Assembly (NCBI RefSeq): GCF_017813245.1
Contig: NZ_JAGIQL010000061.1
Coordinates: forward strand, 1 to 35,783
Source: Streptomyces montanisoli
GTDB taxonomy: Bacteria; Actinomycetota; Actinomycetes; Streptomycetales; Streptomycetaceae
Reading direction: 5' to 3'
DNA length: 35,783 bases
The notes below the pieces were generated by a model. The model had not been told where the DNA came from. It saw nothing but the letters and a program-made list of their open reading frames with translations, and searched no databases. The translations under genes and the position numbers were made by a program. How positions within the stretch are numbered: the first letter of the stretch is position 1; the number at the start of each line of letters is the position of its first letter. Positions 1 to 8,308 of the stretch are shown here, one piece after another.

Positions 1-346
1 GTCGCCGCGCCGGTACGTGCGCGGACCGCCGTGCGGCGCGCGGGCACCGGAGGCCGCCGGGCAGGCGCGTCAACGCATCAGACGCGCCCGCCCAGGGCCG
101 CGGAGGGCCGTGCGGTGCGCGGCCTCCTGCGAGGGCGACGAGGCGCCAGGGACCGTGGGCGGCTCACGCCCGGCCCCCTTCCGGCCCGTACGACCCGCGA
201 GCGCAGGTCCGCCGCATCGCCCGCCGGCGCCTGGCCGGGGGCCGTGCGCGCCCGTACCGGTGCCCGGGCCGCCGGGCAAGGGACGTCACCGCGTCGGGCG
301 CGCCCGGGGAACACGGCGGCCCGGCGCGGCCCCAACGCGCCTGTCG
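1..346. other. GC-rich stretch without a supported gene
   Basis: This stretch lies downstream of the minus-strand operon ending at 347. Open frames exist on both strands, but they are arginine- and proline-rich, lack recognisable motifs and have no convincing ribosome binding site. I see short GC-rich inverted repeats but no clear terminator or promoter. The neighbouring gene on the left is outside the window. Confidence 0.5.
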
Positions 347-1615
347 CTACATGAAGTTGCGCGTGTGCAGTGCCGACAGGGCCGCCGCCTCGTCGTCGGG
401 GAAGCCCAGGCGCGACAGCCGGTGGCGGCGTCCCTCGTCCATCTCCGCCTGCAACCGCCCGACCGCCCGCCAGCCGCGGCCGATGGCCGCCGGGTCCCAG
501 GATCCGGCGGCCAGCAGGACCAGCGCGTCGAACACGTCACGGTTCAGGCCCGCCGTGTCGACCAGCGCGTCGTGCCTGCGCTCCACGGCTCCACGCAGCC
601 GCCCGCGCAGCCCAGGGTCCACGCCCGCGCGGTGTTCGAGGTGGCCGAGGCCGAACGCGACGTGCCGGGCCTCGTCCTGCCGGACCAGGTGGCTGATCCT
701 GCGCGTCACCGGGTCGGGCGCGTGCCGCTCCAGGAAGGCGAGGAGGTTGAGGAAGCTGCCCTCGCCGAGCACGGAGAGCAGGAACGACGCGATCGAGAAG
801 TCCGGCTCGCGCAGCAGCGTCGCCAGCGACGCCCGGCCGCCCACCGACGACGTGCCCATCGAGCCGCCCTTCAGCAGCGCACGTCGTGTGAAGACCTCCA
901 CGTGCCTGGCCTCGTCGGCCGCCTGCACGGCGAGGAGCTGCAGGACCTCGCGGAAGTGCGGGTGCACCTGGGCGAGCAGCCGCCCCGGCACGACCAGGGC
1001 CGCCTGCTCGTTCTCCACCAGGTACGTCATGACCTGGACGACCGCAGCCTCCACGCCGTCCGGGAGGCTGAACGGCTCGTCCCAGTCCACGGCCGTCAGC
1101 GGGTCCCACTGCCCGGCCGCCGCCTGGCGGTACAGCCGTGGCGCGAGGTCGTACCAGGCGGTGTCCCGGTCGGTGACCATGAACGGCACCTCCGGGCCGC
1201 CCGCCTCCACCAGCGCGCCTCGTGCCGCGAGTCCCCAGTGCAGCGGCGCGCGCTCGCTGACCTGCCCGGCCAGCGGGTTCCCGGCACGCTCCGCGCCCTG
1301 GGCGCGGGCCGAGCCTGCCGCGCCGCACACCACGTACGAGCGGACCGTGGCGTCGCCCGGCGGCGCCTGCTCAACGGTGTGGCCCTCCCGCCTGCACCAG
1401 ACGGCCAGGTGTGCGGCGAGTGCCGGATCAGTGCCGGTGACGGCCACCCTGCGGCCCGGCGGCAGCCGGTCGAGCGCCCGGCGCAGCAGCAGGTGCGCGC
1501 CCTGGTCGAAGCCGAGCCCCGCCAGCTCCACGAGGGGCGTACCGGGCGGTGTGCTGCCGTCCGGTACGGGCGGGGCGGCGCCATCCGCCCCGGGAGGGGC
1601 GCCGCCGTCCGTCAC
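347..1615 (-). CDS. Ferritin-like di-iron protein with N-terminal TusA-like domain
   Basis: The product is 422 residues. Residues about 28-90 resemble a TusA/SirA sulfur-carrier domain: a GLGF turn, then a DPAL segment and WCRREGH. The usual CPxP active-site cysteine is absent; FDQG stands there. Residues about 190-400 form a ferritin-like bundle with two metal-site repeats: Glu201/203 paired with DEARH at 234-238, and Glu285 paired with DEARH at 314-318. This spacing fits AurF-type di-iron N-oxygenases and related ferritin-like oxidases. The GTG start at 1615 overlaps the upstream stop as GTGA, so it is the last gene of a coupled three-gene operon. The substrate is unknown. An oxygenase role is inferred, and the domain fusion is judged by eye. 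Confidence 0.8.
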   Translation of the reverse strand: MTDGGAPPGADGAAPPVPDGSTPPGTPLVELAGLGFDQGAHLLLRRALDRLPPGRRVAVTGTDPALAAHLAVWCRREGHTVEQAPPGDATVRSYVVCGAAGSARAQGAERAGNPLAGQVSERAPLHWGLAARGALVEAGGPEVPFMVTDRDTAWYDLAPRLYRQAAAGQWDPLTAVDWDEPFSLPDGVEAAVVQVMTYLVENEQAALVVPGRLLAQVHPHFREVLQLLAVQAADEARHVEVFTRRALLKGGSMGTSSVGGRASLATLLREPDFSIASFLLSVLGEGSFLNLLAFLERHAPDPVTRRISHLVRQDEARHVAFGLGHLEHRAGVDPGLRGRLRGAVERRHDALVDTAGLNRDVFDALVLLAAGSWDPAAIGRGWRAVGRLQAEMDEGRRHRLSRLGFPDDEAAALSALHTRNFM

Positions 1616-2466
1616 GGCAGGTAGCCGGCCGCCGTGATCCGGCCCTGCTCGTCGTAGAACCCCGTCTCGTCCACCGCGGCGGTGAGCGCCGCGTAGCCGC
1701 TCTCCCGGCCGGGCAGCCACCGCGTGAGCCCCTCCAGGTCGAGGAGGCGGCGCACCTCCGGGTCCGCCCCGGACATGGCGAGCAGCAGCGCGGTGAGGCG
1801 CTCGCCGTGTTCCGGGGCGAGGGACGGGCCGGCGGCAAGGACGCAGTGGTCGTAGGGGTCGGTGCGGGTCAGCAGCCGGGTGGCGCCCGGCGGCAGGGTT
1901 CCCTCCTGGCCGAACAGCAGATGGTTCGCGTCGATCATGCAGGCGGCCGCCGCCTCGCCGGCCATCAGCGCGCGGGCCGCGTCCCGCTCGCCGCCGATGT
2001 GGTCGCCGTGCAGGCCCACCCCGGTCTCGTGGCCGCGTACGGCGAAGTCGGTGCCGGGTTCGAGGCCGAGTCCCCTGAGGTGGTGCAGCGGCAGCAGAGT
2101 GCCCTGCGGCGAGTCGACCGCGCCGACGGCGACGGTGCGGCCCTTCAGGTCGGGGACGCCGGCGAGAGGGCCGTCGGCCCTGACGACGACCACGGACGTC
2201 AGGTCGCGGTCGGTGTCGCGCATGACGAGCGGCCGTACGGCCACGCCCGCCGCGTCCGCGAGACGCCGGGCGCGCAGCCAGGCCAGTGGCGAGTGCCAGG
2301 CGACGTCGATCCTGCCTCGCACGAGGTCCTCGGCCTGCCGCTCGTAGTGGGAGTGGAGCACGAAGTCGAACGGCAGGTCGTGGCGGCGCAGCCAGGCGCG
2401 GAACCCGGTCCAGATGGTGACGACCTTGGGGTCGTAGGCGACGGCGCCCAGCAGCACGCCACTCAT
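1612..2466 (-). CDS. PhnD-like substrate-binding-fold protein without signal peptide
   Basis: The product is 284 residues and resembles the phosphate/phosphonate (PhnD-like) periplasmic binding-protein family. Supporting segments are GRIDVAWHSPLAWLRA near residue 50, DLKGRTVAVGAVDSPQGT near 105, and a long C-terminal lobe. The N-terminus begins directly with the first beta strand, and I see no signal peptide or lipobox, so the protein is probably cytoplasmic. There is no ABC permease or ATPase beside it. It starts with ATGA overlapping the acyl-CoA-dehydrogenase-like gene and ends in GTGA with the ferritin-like gene, so the three are translationally coupled. A role as a cytosolic ligand-binding or enzymatic protein, as in Thi5-like proteins that reuse this fold, is inference. 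Confidence 0.8.
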   Translation of the reverse strand: MSGVLLGAVAYDPKVVTIWTGFRAWLRRHDLPFDFVLHSHYERQAEDLVRGRIDVAWHSPLAWLRARRLADAAGVAVRPLVMRDTDRDLTSVVVVRADGPLAGVPDLKGRTVAVGAVDSPQGTLLPLHHLRGLGLEPGTDFAVRGHETGVGLHGDHIGGERDAARALMAGEAAAACMIDANHLLFGQEGTLPPGATRLLTRTDPYDHCVLAAGPSLAPEHGERLTALLLAMSGADPEVRRLLDLEGLTRWLPGRESGYAALTAAVDETGFYDEQGRITAAGYLP

Positions 2467-3623
2467 CGGGCGTCCCCGAACAGCGGCAGGCCGAGCCCGG
2501 CGCGGCCGCAGAAGTCGTGCAGGGCCTCGGTGGTCGGGGCCATCACCCGGGCCGCGAGCGCGTCCCTGAACCGCCGCTCCACGCCCAGATCGCGGCGGAA
2601 GGCTGCGCCGCCGCACAGCCGCATCGCGCCGTCGGCGACCTCGGCGGCGGTCTCCGCCGCGAGCGCCTTGACCTGGAGGACGCGCAACTGCGCCTCGGGG
2701 CTGCCGTCCGCGAGCGCGGTGAGCGTGGCGTCGAGGAAGGACCGTGCGGCGTCGGCGCGCAGCCGCAGCCGCGCGTACTCCTGCCGGGGGACGGGCTGTT
2801 CGGCGAGGGTCCGGCCGAGGTGCTCGAGCCGTGCGCCGGTCAGGTGCCGTGCCGTCAGGTCGAGCAGCGCCTCCGTCACGCCGAGGGAGAAGGCCGCGCT
2901 GAGCACGAGGAAGCAGGGCAGTACGAGGCCGAGTGCCGTGTCCAGGCCCTGCCCGTCGGCGCCGAGCATCGCGGTCTCGGCGACGGAGACGCCCTTGCCC
3001 GTGACGGGGCTCGACGCGTTGCCGCGCAGTCCGAAGCCGTCGTAGTCGCCGCGCACGTCCAGGCCCGCGCTGCCGGCCTCGACCAGCCACAGCGACATGA
3101 CGCCGTCCGCGCGCAGCGGCTTGCTCGACCAGACGTAGCTGTCGGCCTCGCCCGCCGAGGTGACCCACGACTTCTCCGCGTCCAGGCGCACCGCGCCCGG
3201 CCCGTCGGGGGTCGCGGTGGACGCGGGGGCCCAGAAGTGGCTGCGCGAGCCGCGCTCCGAGAAGGCGAGCGTGGACAGGTGGTTGCCCTCGGCGATGTCC
3301 CGCCGCGCGTCGAGCGGCCCGTGGCGGTCCACCACGGTCGTCGCCGCGTAGTGCATGAGCAGGACCATGGCAGTGGAGCCGCAGGTGCCGGCGAGCCGCT
3401 CCACCACGCCGGCGGCCTGCCGCAGGTCGCCGCCGGCCCCGCCGTGCTCCGGGGAGCTGAGCAGGCCGAGCAGCCCGGCCTCCGCGAGGGCGCGCACTCC
3501 CTCGCGCGGGAACCGGCCACTGCGGTCGATCTCCTCGGCGAGCGGCCCGGCCGTGTCGCGCAGCACCGCCTCGAACCTCTCGTCCTTCGCGGGCGCGGAC
3601 GGTACCTCTGGGGACGGGCTCAT
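2463..3623 (-). CDS. Acyl-CoA-dehydrogenase-like flavoprotein
   Basis: The product is 386 residues and covers the acyl-CoA dehydrogenase fold: a helical N-terminal domain (GLLGLLSSPEHGGAGG near residue 55), a central beta domain (LAFSERGSRSHFW, then KSWVTSAGEADSYVW), and a C-terminal helical FAD domain with AMRLCGGAAFRRDLGVERRF. This family holds true acyl-CoA dehydrogenases and also flavin monooxygenases such as the DszC and SfnB types. With no fatty-acid genes nearby and a di-iron partner, an oxidative role on a non-CoA substrate is possible. The ATG at 3623 has GAGGGAG eight bases upstream, so it is preferred over an in-frame start at 3689. It is first in the coupled operon. Confidence 0.85.
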   Translation of the reverse strand: MSPSPEVPSAPAKDERFEAVLRDTAGPLAEEIDRSGRFPREGVRALAEAGLLGLLSSPEHGGAGGDLRQAAGVVERLAGTCGSTAMVLLMHYAATTVVDRHGPLDARRDIAEGNHLSTLAFSERGSRSHFWAPASTATPDGPGAVRLDAEKSWVTSAGEADSYVWSSKPLRADGVMSLWLVEAGSAGLDVRGDYDGFGLRGNASSPVTGKGVSVAETAMLGADGQGLDTALGLVLPCFLVLSAAFSLGVTEALLDLTARHLTGARLEHLGRTLAEQPVPRQEYARLRLRADAARSFLDATLTALADGSPEAQLRVLQVKALAAETAAEVADGAMRLCGGAAFRRDLGVERRFRDALAARVMAPTTEALHDFCGRAGLGLPLFGDAR

Positions 3624-3775
3624 GGGGGCGGCTCCCTCTCGGATGGGCCGGCGGTGCCGGTCCGACGGGGGCCCACCCAACCAGTCCACTCGGCGCGGCG
3701 GAGGGAGCGCACGCCGCTCACCGGAAAGAAATGATGATCGAACCGGCGTGTGTGCGCGGCGAGTTGGGAACGGCT

Positions 3776-3810
3776 CCGTCCCGCCCGGGCGCGACGCCCG
3801 GACGGGACGG
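3776..3810 (-). terminator. Hairpin terminator after the DUF6243-type gene
   Basis: A long GC hairpin pairs CCGTCCCG (3776-3783) with CGGGACGG (3803-3810) and CCGGGCG with CGCCCGG, with a three-base loop and one bulged A. It begins eight bases after the stop codon of the minus-strand gene at 3818. There is no T-run, as is usual for actinobacterial terminators. Confidence 0.7.
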
Positions 3811-3817
3811 ATCCCGC

Positions 3818-4063
3818 TCAGTCCTGAGCGGTGGTGTCTTCCTGCGCGGAGCCGGAACCGGAACCGGAACCGGAGCCCTGCGCGCCCGCGTCGTCCTGCG
3901 TGGTCGCGGCGGTGCGCTCGCGCATCCTGCGCAGCAGCTCCTGCTTCTGGTCGGCGGCCGCCTTGCGGTCGGTCGCGCTCGGCGCGGTGCCCTGCTGCTG
4001 GGCACGGGTCAGCTTCCTGCGCTGGCCGCCCACGCCGAGCAGGTTGTTACGGCTCTTGGACAC
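3818..4063 (-). CDS. DUF6243-type small protein
   Basis: The product is 81 residues. It opens with MSKSRNNLLGVGGQRRKLTR, the pattern I recall for the Streptomyces family DUF6243, followed by a charged helix rich in Gln, Lys and Arg, then a flexible Gly-Ser tail and an acidic end. It has no signal peptide, membrane segment or catalytic motif, and its function is unknown. The GTG start at 4063 has GGGAGA about five bases upstream. It stands alone between two minus-strand genes and has its own terminator hairpin. Confidence 0.75.
   Translation of the reverse strand: MSKSRNNLLGVGGQRRKLTRAQQQGTAPSATDRKAAADQKQELLRRMRERTAATTQDDAGAQGSGSGSGSGSAQEDTTAQD
3852..3874. repeat. CCGGAA hexanucleotide tandem repeat
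   Basis: Three full and one partial CCGGAA units encode the Gly-Ser run near the C-terminus of the DUF6243-type protein. Copy number probably varies between strains, because in-frame changes only lengthen the linker. Confidence 0.85.
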
Positions 4064-4246
4064 GGGGTCTCCCGAAATGTGTGCTGTTCTGCCGATGTGG
4101 TCGCGAGGGGGCGGCGCGTGGCCGCCGCGGACTCACTCGTAGTGCTGGAAGAACATTCCCGTGATGCGCATGCTGCGACGCTAGCAGCGCCACCGCCATA
4201 AGCCCCACCCATTTTCCGGCGGGCGCCTCCCCCGTGCCCCGAATAC

Positions 4247-4286
4247 GCCGCAGGGCCCGCTCCCGGGTGGGGACGGGCCCTGCGGC
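4247..4286 (-). terminator. glyS terminator hairpin
   Basis: A perfect 13-bp inverted repeat pairs GCCGCAGGGCCCG (4247-4259) with CGGGCCCTGCGGC (4274-4286) around a 14-base loop. It lies 17 bases beyond the glyS stop on the minus strand and has no U-tract. Confidence 0.8.
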
Positions 4287-4303
4287 TCAAACGGCCTGCG
4301 GCG

Positions 4304-5686
<1,383 letters not shown>

Positions 5687-5728
5687 GGTGCTCTCTTCAT
5701 TACGATGACGGCGAACGGCGAATACCTC

Positions 5729-5759
5729 AGATTAGCGGCGGCCTCACCCCCCGGATCAA
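5729..5759 (-). promoter_or_regulatory. Candidate glyS promoter
   Basis: On the minus strand TTGATC (5754-5759) and TAATCT (5729-5734) are 19 bases apart, within the glyS-zur divergent region. The spacing is slightly long, so this is only a candidate. No inverted repeat resembling a Zur box was found here. Confidence 0.3.
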
Positions 5760-5827
5760 ATCGGTGGCGGCTGGCAGAATGGAGTCAGCCGTGAACCCAG
5801 CATCCCGAGGACGCCGAGGAGGCACCT

Positions 5828-6247
5828 GTGACGACCGCGCACAGTGACGGACCCCCCGTACGCGGCAGGTCCACCCGCCAGCGTGCGGCGGTGGCGTCGG
5901 CGCTGGACGAGGTCGAGGAGTTCCGCAGCGCGCAGGAACTGCACGACATGCTCAAGCACCGGGGCGACTCCGTCGGCCTGACCACCGTCTACCGCACGCT
6001 GCAGTCCCTCGCCGACGCGGGCGAGGTCGACGTGCTGCGCACGACGGAGGGCGAGTCCGTCTACCGGCGCTGCGAGAGCGACACGCACCACCACCACCTG
6101 GTGTGCCGGGTGTGCGGGGCGGCGGTGGAGGTCGAGGGTCCTGCCGTCGAGCAGTGGGCACAGGCGGTGGCGGCGCAGCACGGGTACGTGGGTGTGGCGC
6201 ACACGCTGGAGATCTTCGGCACGTGCGCGGACTGCGCCGGGAAGTAG
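5828..6247 (+). CDS. zur: Fur-family regulator, zinc uptake regulator type
   Basis: The product is 139 residues with the Fur fold: a winged helix at residues 15-80 (GLTTVYRTLQSLADAGEVDV) and a dimerisation/metal domain with THHHHLVCRVCG near 90 and a closing CADC. The CxxC...CxxC pairs form the structural zinc site. In streptomycetes the Fur paralogue beside glyS and uppS is Zur, which represses zinc uptake and zinc-free ribosomal protein genes when zinc is bound. The GTG start has GAGGAGG five bases upstream. In the model species znu-type transporter genes lie next to zur; none is present here. The Zur assignment rests on sequence plus context. Confidence 0.88.
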   Translation: MTTAHSDGPPVRGRSTRQRAAVASALDEVEEFRSAQELHDMLKHRGDSVGLTTVYRTLQSLADAGEVDVLRTTEGESVYRRCESDTHHHHLVCRVCGAAVEVEGPAVEQWAQAVAAQHGYVGVAHTLEIFGTCADCAGK

Positions 6248-6304
6248 CGGGAAGCGGCACGGCGGCGGCCCGCCCCGCGTCGGCGTCCCGAGCGCCCGCC
6301 CCCG

Positions 6305-7126
6305 TCAGCCGGCCGCGGGGGTGCCGTCCGACTGGTTGGGCAGCGCGCCGCCGAAGCGGCGGTCACGCTGCGCGTACTCCAGGCAGGCCCGCCACAGGTC
6401 ACGGCGGTCGAAGTCGGGCCACAGCACGTCCTGGAACACCATCTCGGCGTAACTGCTCTGCCAGATCAGGTAGTTGGACGTGCGCTGCTCGCCGCTCGGG
6501 CGCAGGAAGAGGTCCACGTCCGGCATGTCCGGGTAGTACAGGTACTTGGCGAAGGTCTTCTCGTTGACCTTGGACGGGTCGAGCCTGCCGGCGGCCACGT
6601 CGCGGGCGATCGCCTGCGCCGCGTCCGCGATCTCCGCGCGCCCGCCGTAGTTGACGCAGAAGTACAGGGTCATCGCGTCGTTGCGTACGGTCTGCTCCTG
6701 GGCGACCTGGAGCTCCTGCACCACCGACTTCCACATCTTCGGCATGCGGCCGACCCAGCGGATGCGGATGCCGAGCTCGTCCATCTCGTCGCGGCGGCGG
6801 CGGATCACGTCGCGGTTGAAGTTCATCAGGAACCGCACCTCGTCGGGCGTGCGCTTCCAGTTCTCCGTGGAGAAGGCGTACAGCGACAGGTTCTTCACGC
6901 CCATGTCGATGCATCCCTTGAGGACGTCCATCACGACGCCCTCCCCCACCTTGTGGCCCTCGGTGCGCGGCAGTCCGCGCTCCTTCGCCCAGCGGCCGTT
7001 GCCGTCCATGACCACCGCGACGTGCTTGGGCACCAGCTCGCCGGGGATCTTCGGCGGCACGGCGCCCGAGGGGTGCGGCTCCGGTGACTTGTACTCGCGG
7101 CGGGAGCGCCCCATGAGTCGTGCCAT
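6305..7126 (-). CDS. uppS: Polyprenyl diphosphate synthase (cis), UppS family
   Basis: The product is 273 residues. It condenses isopentenyl diphosphate units in cis to make the polyprenyl carrier lipid for peptidoglycan and glycan export. The first catalytic block is HVAVVMDGNGRWAKERG near residue 35, with the Mg-binding Asp. SLYAFSTENWKR follows near 90, and the C-terminal FLRPSGEQRTSN...SSYAEMVF block is near 215-235. Product chain length cannot be told from sequence. The ATG at 7126 has GGAGAG eight bases upstream and is preferred over a longer in-frame start at 7225. In other streptomycetes recO is close by; here two accessory genes separate them. Confidence 0.96.
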   Translation of the reverse strand: MARLMGRSRREYKSPEPHPSGAVPPKIPGELVPKHVAVVMDGNGRWAKERGLPRTEGHKVGEGVVMDVLKGCIDMGVKNLSLYAFSTENWKRTPDEVRFLMNFNRDVIRRRRDEMDELGIRIRWVGRMPKMWKSVVQELQVAQEQTVRNDAMTLYFCVNYGGRAEIADAAQAIARDVAAGRLDPSKVNEKTFAKYLYYPDMPDVDLFLRPSGEQRTSNYLIWQSSYAEMVFQDVLWPDFDRRDLWRACLEYAQRDRRFGGALPNQSDGTPAAG

Positions 7127-7283
7127 GTCCGGTGCTCTCCTGACTTCCCGACGTCGTCTGTCCGCCCTGAACCGCTTCGGCCTGGGGCCTCGACAGGGTA
7201 TTCCGCCGCGGGGGACGCATGCCAACCCGAGGCATTCCGGGTCGGCCGTTCAAAAAAACTGGCGCACACAGGCGGCGGCAAGC

Positions 7284-7313
7284 TGGACAGACGAAAATCG
7301 GCCTCCATATATT
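7284..7313 (+). promoter_or_regulatory. Candidate promoter of the ketopantoate-reductase-like gene
   Basis: TGGACA (7284-7289) and TATATT (7308-7313) are separated by 18 bases in an unusually AT-rich patch about 30 bases before the start codon. This is a plausible sigma-70-type promoter for the two-gene unit that follows. Confidence 0.45.
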
Positions 7314-7342
7314 TGTACGCACGTTCATCTATGGGAGGCTCC

Positions 7343-8308
7343 ATGCGTATCGCGGTGATGGGCACCGGCGGTGTCGGCGGCTACTTCGGCGGCCGGCTCG
7401 CCGCGGCGGGACACGACGTGCTCTTCGTGGCCAGGGGCCGCCAGCTCGACGCCCTGCGTGCCGGCGGCCTGCGCGTGCTGAGCCCGCTGGGGGACGTGCA
7501 CATCCCCGAGGTCCAGGCCACCGACGATCCGTCGGGGCACGCACCCGCCGACTTCGTGCTGTTCGGCGTCAAGCTGTGGGACACCGCGTCGGCGGCGGAG
7601 CTCGTCAAGCCGCTGCTCGGTCCTGACACCGCCGTCGCGTCGTTCCAGAACGGCGTCGTCAAGGACGACATCCTGCGCGACGTGCTCGGCGCCGAGCACG
7701 TCGTGGGAGGCGTGACCTACATCGCCGCCACCATCGCCGAGCCCGGCGTCATCCGCCACTCCGGTGCCATGCAGAAGCTGGTCTTCGGCGAGTACGACGG
7801 CACCTCGTCCCCGCGCGTCCTGGCCTTCCGCGACGCGTGCGTGGACGCCGGCATCGACGTCGAGGTGAGCGAGCGGATCGAGCGGGCCGTCTGGGAGAAG
7901 TTCGTCTTCCTCGTCGGCCTCTCCGGCACCACCACGCTCGCGCGCTCCCCCATCGGCCCGATCCGCGCCAATCCGCGCTCGCGCGCGTTCCTGCACGGCG
8001 TGATGGACGAGGTCGTCCAGGTCGCGCGGGCACAGGGGGTGGGGCTGCCGGCGGACTACGCGGACGACCGCATGGCCTTCGTCGACACCGTGCCCGAGGG
8101 CATGACGTCGTCGATGCACCACGACATCGAGCGCGGCAACCGCCTGGAGGTCGGCTGGCTCAGCGGTGACGTGGTCGATCGGGGCGCCAAGCACTCCGTC
8201 CCCACGCCGAACAACCGCGCGATCGCCGACATGCTCTCCGTGCACGCCGGGGGCCACGCCGCACAGGGCGAGAACAACGCCGACCGGACCGGGGGCCGCA
8301 CGGCGTGA
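7343..8308 (+). CDS. 2-dehydropantoate 2-reductase-like oxidoreductase
   Basis: The product is 321 residues of the PanE/ApbA family, NAD(P)H-dependent ketoacid reductases. The N-terminal Rossmann motif is GTGGVGGYFGGRLA at residues 7-20, and SFQNGVVKDD near 95 is typical. The C-terminal helical domain contains EKFVFLVGLSG near 190 and SSMHHDIERGNRLEVGWLSG near 260. The second of these is the classic PanE substrate/cofactor signature (SSMxxDxxxGRxTE-like), although Glu-Val replaces the usual Thr-Glu region. The ATG at 7343 follows GGGAGG by four bases. The stop overlaps the next gene as GTGA, so the two are co-translated. Pairing with a sugar-acid-dehydratase-like enzyme suggests catabolism rather than pantothenate synthesis. 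Confidence 0.85.
   Translation: MRIAVMGTGGVGGYFGGRLAAAGHDVLFVARGRQLDALRAGGLRVLSPLGDVHIPEVQATDDPSGHAPADFVLFGVKLWDTASAAELVKPLLGPDTAVASFQNGVVKDDILRDVLGAEHVVGGVTYIAATIAEPGVIRHSGAMQKLVFGEYDGTSSPRVLAFRDACVDAGIDVEVSERIERAVWEKFVFLVGLSGTTTLARSPIGPIRANPRSRAFLHGVMDEVVQVARAQGVGLPADYADDRMAFVDTVPEGMTSSMHHDIERGNRLEVGWLSGDVVDRGAKHSVPTPNNRAIADMLSVHAGGHAAQGENNADRTGGRTA

Noticed and set aside
17..1624. A 535-codon plus-strand open frame
   Set aside because: It is antisense to the ferritin-like gene. The minus-strand frame contains the di-iron motifs and coupled start, so this frame is a shadow.
5687..5827. A Zur box in the glyS-zur gap
   Set aside because: I looked for an inverted repeat like TGAAAATGATTTTCA and found none, so no site is claimed.
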